Assembly (NCBI GenBank): GCA_021613335.1
Contig: JAJTWR010000032.1
Coordinates: 1,191,001-1,255,000 of the forward strand
Source of the DNA: Whitmania pigra
Lineage: Eukaryota > Annelida > Clitellata > Hirudinida > Haemopidae
Reading direction: 5' to 3'
DNA length: 64,000 nucleotides
Part shown: positions 58,702 to 64,000 of the stretch, one piece after another
Position numbering within the stretch: position 1 is the first letter of the stretch
Layout of the letters: each line of letters opens with the position of its first letter
Program-made: the position numbers and the translations under genes
The notes under the pieces: model-generated
The model's input: only the letters and a program-made list of their open reading frames with translations
Told to the model about the DNA's origin: nothing
Databases searched by the model: none

Positions 58702-59758
58702 CTATTCTTCTTCTGAAAGTACATCAGTTTTCCTTCTAACCACCTCCACAGCAACACAATCAAATCTTCCATCAACCAGGTAAGTTTCAGTTGCCTTCTT
58801 CATCAACTCCTGATTCATTTTCTCATTCTTCAATTCGTTGAACGCTGTTTTCGAGTCGGTTTTGAGTTGATTGGTGCCATTATCGGGAACTCCAGATTCG
58901 TGGAAAGTAGCACTGCAGGAGATGATGGACATGAAGCTCTTCTGGAACTTCTTGCCAATGAGGCAATAGATGATGAAGTTGATGGTGGAGTTGACTGTCA
59001 ACATGGCATTGCTCAGTTCGTTGATGTAGCGGAGAATCTGTTCAGGCGATTTCAAAGACATTCAATGGTTCAATCAATCAATCAAATTATCAGACATTCA
59101 ATCTGGATTAATCTAAAAGAATGTTTCTTTTAGTAGTATGAGTCGAAATGAATAAAATGAAATGTTTAATAAATAAAATCATTTTTAGGTAGAAATAATG
59201 CAATACTAAAAATAATGAATTAATGGTGACGTATTAAATAAATTGGCATTTCATGATTTTTAAACTTCTGAACGCTCGCCCTAAAAACTTACCTTACAAT
59301 AAGAACTTTAAATTAAAAATATTTTTTAGAATTTCTTAAATATTTGAACTATTTTAATTTAAAGAATTTCAAACAAAATAAATTATTTTGTAACAAATCT
59401 ATTTTAATAACCTGCTAGCGCTTGTTTTGGAGATGGCGACAATGATAACGTTATTTTTTTAATTTTATTTCTTAAAAATATTAAAATGCGTACCTAGAAA
59501 TCCTTCCTTAATCTCAGGAAATATTTTATTTTATTTTTATATTGAATTTTATTTCTTAAAAATATTAAAATGCATACATAGAAATCCTTCCTTAATCTCA
59601 TAAAAATATTCCAGAAAAAAGTTTTATTCCAGGAAAAGAGGAAAATATTCAACGCAGATTAATATAATACCTCTAAAGTTTATCTTTATTTTTAACTTAA
59701 TACCATCAAAGCCGTGATAAAGATAAATCGTAACTTCTTGTTGAAATAATAATAATAA

Positions 59759-59825
<67 letters not shown>

Positions 59826-59866
59826 ATAATAATAATAATATAATAATAATATATAATAATAATAAT

Positions 59867-59918
<52 letters not shown>

Positions 59919-59926
59919 ATAATAAT

Positions 59927-60002
<76 letters not shown>

Positions 60003-60872
60003 AATAATCATAATAATAATAATAATAATGGCACCCCGTCATAACAGCCCGGCGACAGAATAGCCCCGACAAAACAGCCCCGTCAAAACAGCCCTGTCAC
60101 CAGGGTCGGACTGGCTTAAAAAACCGGCCCGGGAAATTTTATTTAACTCCTAGTTTGATCAACTTAAACATAAGAAACACTAGAGTCTAAAATTTTTATT
60201 CACTATTAACTATTATAACAGCTTTTTATTGTTTCACAGGTCGATGCTAAAACATCAATGATTTTATTGTTATTGATTCTTGGAAAAGAGTCTTTCTCAC
60301 AAGACATCAGCATGAATGATCTTGATGAAAACGACCTCTCACAAGCAACTTGTGATGAGGATAATGTCAACACAAATTTGTAAGCCAGATACAAATTTGA
60401 ATAAGCAAGACTATGCAAATTAAACTTCTGGAGAACAATAATAACAACAAACAATACTCAAAACGGTCAAAGCATTCAAGCCACTAATTTCGAATTAAAT
60501 TTTGATTCAGTTTCACAACATTTTTTAAAAATACTTTGACATGGAGTTATCGTGGGGCTATAATGACGGGGCTATTTTTTCGCCGGGCTATTTTGTCGCC
60601 GGGTTGTTTTGTCCTGGGCTATTTTGTCGCCGGGCTTTTTTGACGGGGCTATTTTGACGGGGCCGTTTTGACGGGGCTATTTTGTCTTGGGCTATTTTGA
60701 CGCCGGGCTGTTTCGACGGGGCTGTTTTGTCGGGGCGGTTTTGTCGGGGCTGTTTTGTCTTGAGCTATTTTGACGCCGGGCTATTTTGACGGGGCTGTTT
60801 TGTCGGGGTTATTCTGTCGCCGGGCTGTTATGACGGGTCACCAATAATAATAATAATATAATAATAATAATA

Positions 60873-60940
<68 letters not shown>

Positions 60941-60959
60941 TAATAATATAATAATAATA

Positions 60960-60992
<33 letters not shown>

Positions 60993-63900
60993 TTCAAAAC
61001 TTTAAGAACATTTATTTTGAATTAAAACTTTTGTAAGTGAAATTATAAAATTATTTATTTAAGTCATTCCATTTTCTATCTTCCATTCTGATCATTAATG
61101 TTTTTCTTATATTTATATGTTTCAATGTCTCTCATGTTTAAGAGATGCTGTTTTCCTATTGTTTTTTTCAAAATAATTGCCACTTGTAATTATTGATGAG
61201 AGATGCAATTGTAATAATATAAAATATAAAAAATACATAAAACAATATGCTCCAGTTAATTAATCATACATTTTTTTTAACTCTTTCGCGATTAAATTAT
61301 TAGACCTTCAAGCAATTATTTTTCTTGAACATTCTTATTTCGTTGTATTTTAATTTCTTTGTTCTCTTTGAATGACTTTACATTTACTTTCAAATAGTAA
61401 ATAAAAGACATAATTAATATTTTACTTTTGCATTTATTCATTTATTTTATTTTATTATGCAGATTTTCAAGAACTAAGTGACGCACAAATACACAAATAA
61501 TACTAACCAGACCGCTGAAAATCACAAGAATATCAGTAAAATTATTTTCGATTTAAAAGTTTGAATTGAAAATGAGAGTTGTGAAGATGTATTCTTATTT
61601 ATTAACTTCAAACCAAACTAAACAAAAAGTAGAATTTCTTCCCACAAAATCGGGAAGGCAACAGGGAAGCGAATTCAAGAATTGGCTTCATTTTGACAAA
61701 TGTTCTCTCAGGGAAATCTTATTTATGAGTCTGGTTTGTAAAATCTGTTTTAAAAAACGTAAAAAAAAGTCTTCTTTAATTATTATTTTTAAAATATTCA
61801 TAATTTCTTTATTTACTCTTTTTAACGTTTATTTATCTAATTAAAATCTTTTCTTATGTTTTCAATACCAATCAATATAGAGGAATCATCATTTTCTGTA
61901 GAATGACATTTCGTCTTTTCTTGTCAAAATAACCGAATTTATTTCAATAATAAACACGAAACATCGTTAATAACAACCTTATTCATAATTCTTAAAGTTT
62001 TCTTTGAAGATAGTTTTTTGCATAAAAGAAAATAGAAAAGAAATTGTTGGACAGCATGAAACATTGCTCAGCTGGCATCAAAACGTGCTCAAGAGGAGCG
62101 TGTTTCCGTCCCTGTTGAGTGGTTTTCAGTCCTGGCAAACAGGTACAAAAAACGAAAGACGCTCTGAAGCACGTGGCGCCAAATAAATAATCTAATCTGA
62201 AAGCAACTCCATGCGAATCAAGAACCATTGCCGAGTGCATTTAGGAACGAAATGGAGAAAGGAGTAACAAGAAAACCTGAAGGTTGAGATGAATGTTGTG
62301 GTTGAACTCCATAATGGTGACTGCCACTCTGACTCCCAATGCCGGTATTTGACAGATGATGAAAACTGTAACAACAACGACTAGCATCACTGTGATGTTC
62401 TCCTTGTGTTGTACTCGTCTGCTCAGCATGTCCCTTCTTCTCTTGCGCACCTGGGAAATGATTAACGTAATTATTACTTCATATTTAATATTTAATAGCC
62501 GCGCCATATTTAACATTAAATCTTGTATTAAAGTTTTATTAAAATATTTTTGTATAATAAATAATAATGTGTGTTGATGAAGGAATTTGAAAATGAGAAA
62601 TATCCAGGAGGCATTGTAATGAGGAGACCAAACAATGAGAAAATATTTTTTCTTCAATTAAATAAGATGAAACTTTTACAATCTAAGTTTGACATTGAAA
62701 TAAAAATTTAAAAAAAATAAATAATTATAAAATGAAACAAAATAAAAAATTATTGTTTGACAATTTGGAAGAATTTTAATGAACATTCGAGATTTTCTCT
62801 AAAATGCATCTCAACATTTCTGAACAAATATTTCCGAGAATTTTTACTCAGCGGATTATAAGAATGAAAAAAATGAGAAAAAGAATTAGTCTCCATCGAG
62901 TGTATTTTCATTATTTTTTAATGATTAAATATTTAAAGTGAGTAGTTGGTAAAACTTGAAACAATAATTAAATTTATTTTCGAAGAATCTGGAAAATTGT
63001 TCTTGATTTGGGAAAAAGAAAAGAACATTGACCCGGCTTAAAAGAACCACAGCAACGACATTGCATCCTAAATCATGGGCCACTATTGAAATGCGTGGCG
63101 ATAGAGTGGGAAAGTAAAAGCGAAAATAATATTGAATTATAGTATAGGAATTATAGGATTATATTTATAACTTATAAAATCAGGCACAATTGGAAATTAT
63201 AAACAAATATTCTATTGAATATATAAAAATTATCTACTTTAAAAAGAAAACTATTTACTTTGCAGGTGTTGCTAGTACGTTGTATTTATTGAAGCATGTA
63301 TTGCAATATTGAGAAATTACTTCATTCTATAAGTATTCTGTGAATTTCTATTAAATATTACAAAAAATCTTTAAAATATCCTAGCAACAAACCAGCTCCA
63401 TTACCGAATCATAACTCAAAAAGTTTGCAATCAAAGAACTGCTAACTTTCAGCCACAATTAGGAACTGTTTTTTTTGCCCTATTCATTATGTTAGTCTGA
63501 GTACAATAGTAAAATAGTTAATGCTAATAATTATTTTAATGCTAATAATTATTTTAATGTTAATAATTATTTTAGTTAAACATTTCAATTAACTACTAAT
63601 ACTACTAAGCATTGCCCTCAAATCCTTTTCGGATATACATGGCATTAAAAAACGGCCAAAATACAAGTCAACAAATGAACTTTGTTCAAAATGTCCACAG
63701 ACCTTCCTGAGGTCTGATATGAGCCTCCAGTTGAAGTAGAGCAGCAGTAAAAGAGGACCAAATGACCTGAAGACGAAGTAGAAGATGGTCTTGTAAAAGA
63801 GAAAGTACAACTTGTTGAATCTGAAGTCTGTCCTCACTGTTCTTGTGATGTAACTGACAGGTTCCGCCCTTGTCATCGTATGGTTTGACTCCTCTGATTG

Positions 63901-64000
63901 CTCAGTCTCTTTGCCATCGGTTGGATGAAATTTGAATTCCTGGAAAAAGTCGGAAACTTCAATCAATGTGGAATGATTCTCTGCCTGCGGTGAAAAGCCA
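58702..64000 (-). CDS. FMRFamide-receptor-like GPCR, 3' half (partial)
   Basis: Exons, in transcript order, are 63703-64000 (open at the window edge), 62277-62450 and 58702-59037. Both junctions are phase 0 with GT-AG borders. The first exon holds a long extracellular loop 2 and membrane helix 5 (K-T-I-F-Y-F-V-F-R-S-F-G-P-L-L-L-L-L-Y-F). The second holds the basic loop 3 (R-K-R-R-R-D-M-L) and helix 6 (N-I-T-V-M-L-V-V-V-V-T-V-F-I-I-C-Q-I-P). The third holds helix 7 (S-N-A-M-L-T-V-N-S-T-I-N-F-I-I-Y-C), followed by G-K-K-F and a Ser/Lys/Glu-rich tail. N-S-T-I-N-F-I-I-Y is the form of N-P-x-x-Y seen in FMRFamide receptors. The ligand is unproven. Helices 1-4 lie beyond the window. Confidence 0.85.
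59745..60028. repeat. (TAA)n microsatellite, left part
   Basis: About 284 bp of AAT repeats. It was probably continuous with the tract at 60844 before the element at 60029 inserted. Confidence 0.97.
60029..60843. mobile_element. GC-rich inverted-repeat element inside microsatellite
   Basis: The left end TGGCACCCCGTCATAACAGC and the reverse complement of the right end, TGGTGACCCGTCATAACAGC, match and continue for over 50 bp. The right arm (about 60545-60840) is a tandem array of short GGGCTATTTTGTCGCC-like units. Inside, at 60103, begins a hAT-like end (CAGGGTCGGACTGGC). The minus strand at 60206-60454 encodes a hAT dimerisation fragment (S-S-S-Q-V-A-C-E-R-S-F-S). The structure may be a hAT fragment nested in a foldback-type element. 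A target duplication cannot be tested within TAA repeats. Confidence 0.8.
60844..60992. repeat. (TAA)n microsatellite, right part
   Basis: About 150 bp of AAT repeats directly follow the inverted-repeat element. Confidence 0.97.
62451..63702 (-). other. GPCR intron between helix 5 and helix 6 exons
   Basis: This 1.25-kb AT-rich intron has a donor GTCTGT at its upstream end and a CCCAG acceptor before the helix 6 exon. A 25-bp motif, TTAATGCTAATAATTATTTT, is repeated at about 63520-63560. No other gene is seen. Confidence 0.7.

Larger units (their letters stand above)
59038..62276 (-). other. Large GPCR intron with nested repeats
   Basis: This 3.2-kb intron separates helix 6 from helix 7. 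It contains two (TAA)n tracts, the inverted-repeat element at 60029 and unannotated AT-rich DNA (59140-59740 and 61000-62270). No other gene is convincing. Confidence 0.7.

Noticed and set aside
62004..62240. Small ORFs in both strands near 62.1 kb
   Set aside because: They lie inside the GPCR intron and show no recognisable domain or splice context.

Overview
The window is AT-rich DNA from a eukaryote, almost certainly an invertebrate animal. The evidence is spliced genes with GT-AG and some GC-AG introns, a FMRFamide-receptor-type GPCR, PHRF1-like RING and RING+PHD genes, PAN plus C-type-lectin secreted proteins, long (TAA)n microsatellites, and a dense mixture of LINE, LTR, Helitron and hAT remnants. 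I cannot name the phylum or species. Nothing bacterial (operons, Shine-Dalgarno sites, CRISPR) is present.

Layout. 1-300: tail of a LINE on the minus strand. 303-6212: tandem array of about 3.5 copies of a 1670-bp unit, each carrying an intronless RING-finger gene. Two diverged relatives follow at 7378 and 9570, and a longer RING+PHD member of the same family lies at 47251. 8140-9110: a hAT remnant. 10.2-12.3 kb: LINE tails and a dead C-type-lectin exon. 13152-17407: two copies of a compact 1981-bp LTR element whose only ORF starts with a SAP domain. 17.4-45.3 kb: a duplicated block, roughly 17.4-30.9 kb against 34.2-45.3 kb. It carries PAN+C-type-lectin genes in both orientations (good models at 36020-37271 minus and 29403-30946 plus, decayed copies elsewhere), mixed with LINE, Helitron and hAT pieces.

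49.3-58.1 kb: a cluster of secreted cysteine-containing genes with a shared exon design (55-nt signal-peptide exon, then phase 1-2-1-2-1 junctions, ending in a short exon that begins D-P-F-C). I do not recognise this family. Two members have complete phase-consistent models (A, 49303-50946; B, 51638-53379), one is partly decayed (C, 54357 onward), and one is a broken duplicate (56884-58090). This is the best candidate for something undescribed. 58702-64000: the last three exons of a FMRFamide-receptor-like GPCR on the minus strand, running off the right edge, with a 3.2-kb intron that holds microsatellites and a GC-rich inverted-repeat element.

How the parts relate: the gene content is three locally expanding families (PHRF1-like RING, PAN-lectin, and the unknown secreted family) in transposon-rich DNA. 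The paralogous copies give clear before-and-after pictures of insertions: two hAT copies and one LTR element each have target-site duplications and a matching empty site elsewhere in the window. All product names come from reading motifs by eye; no database search was possible.
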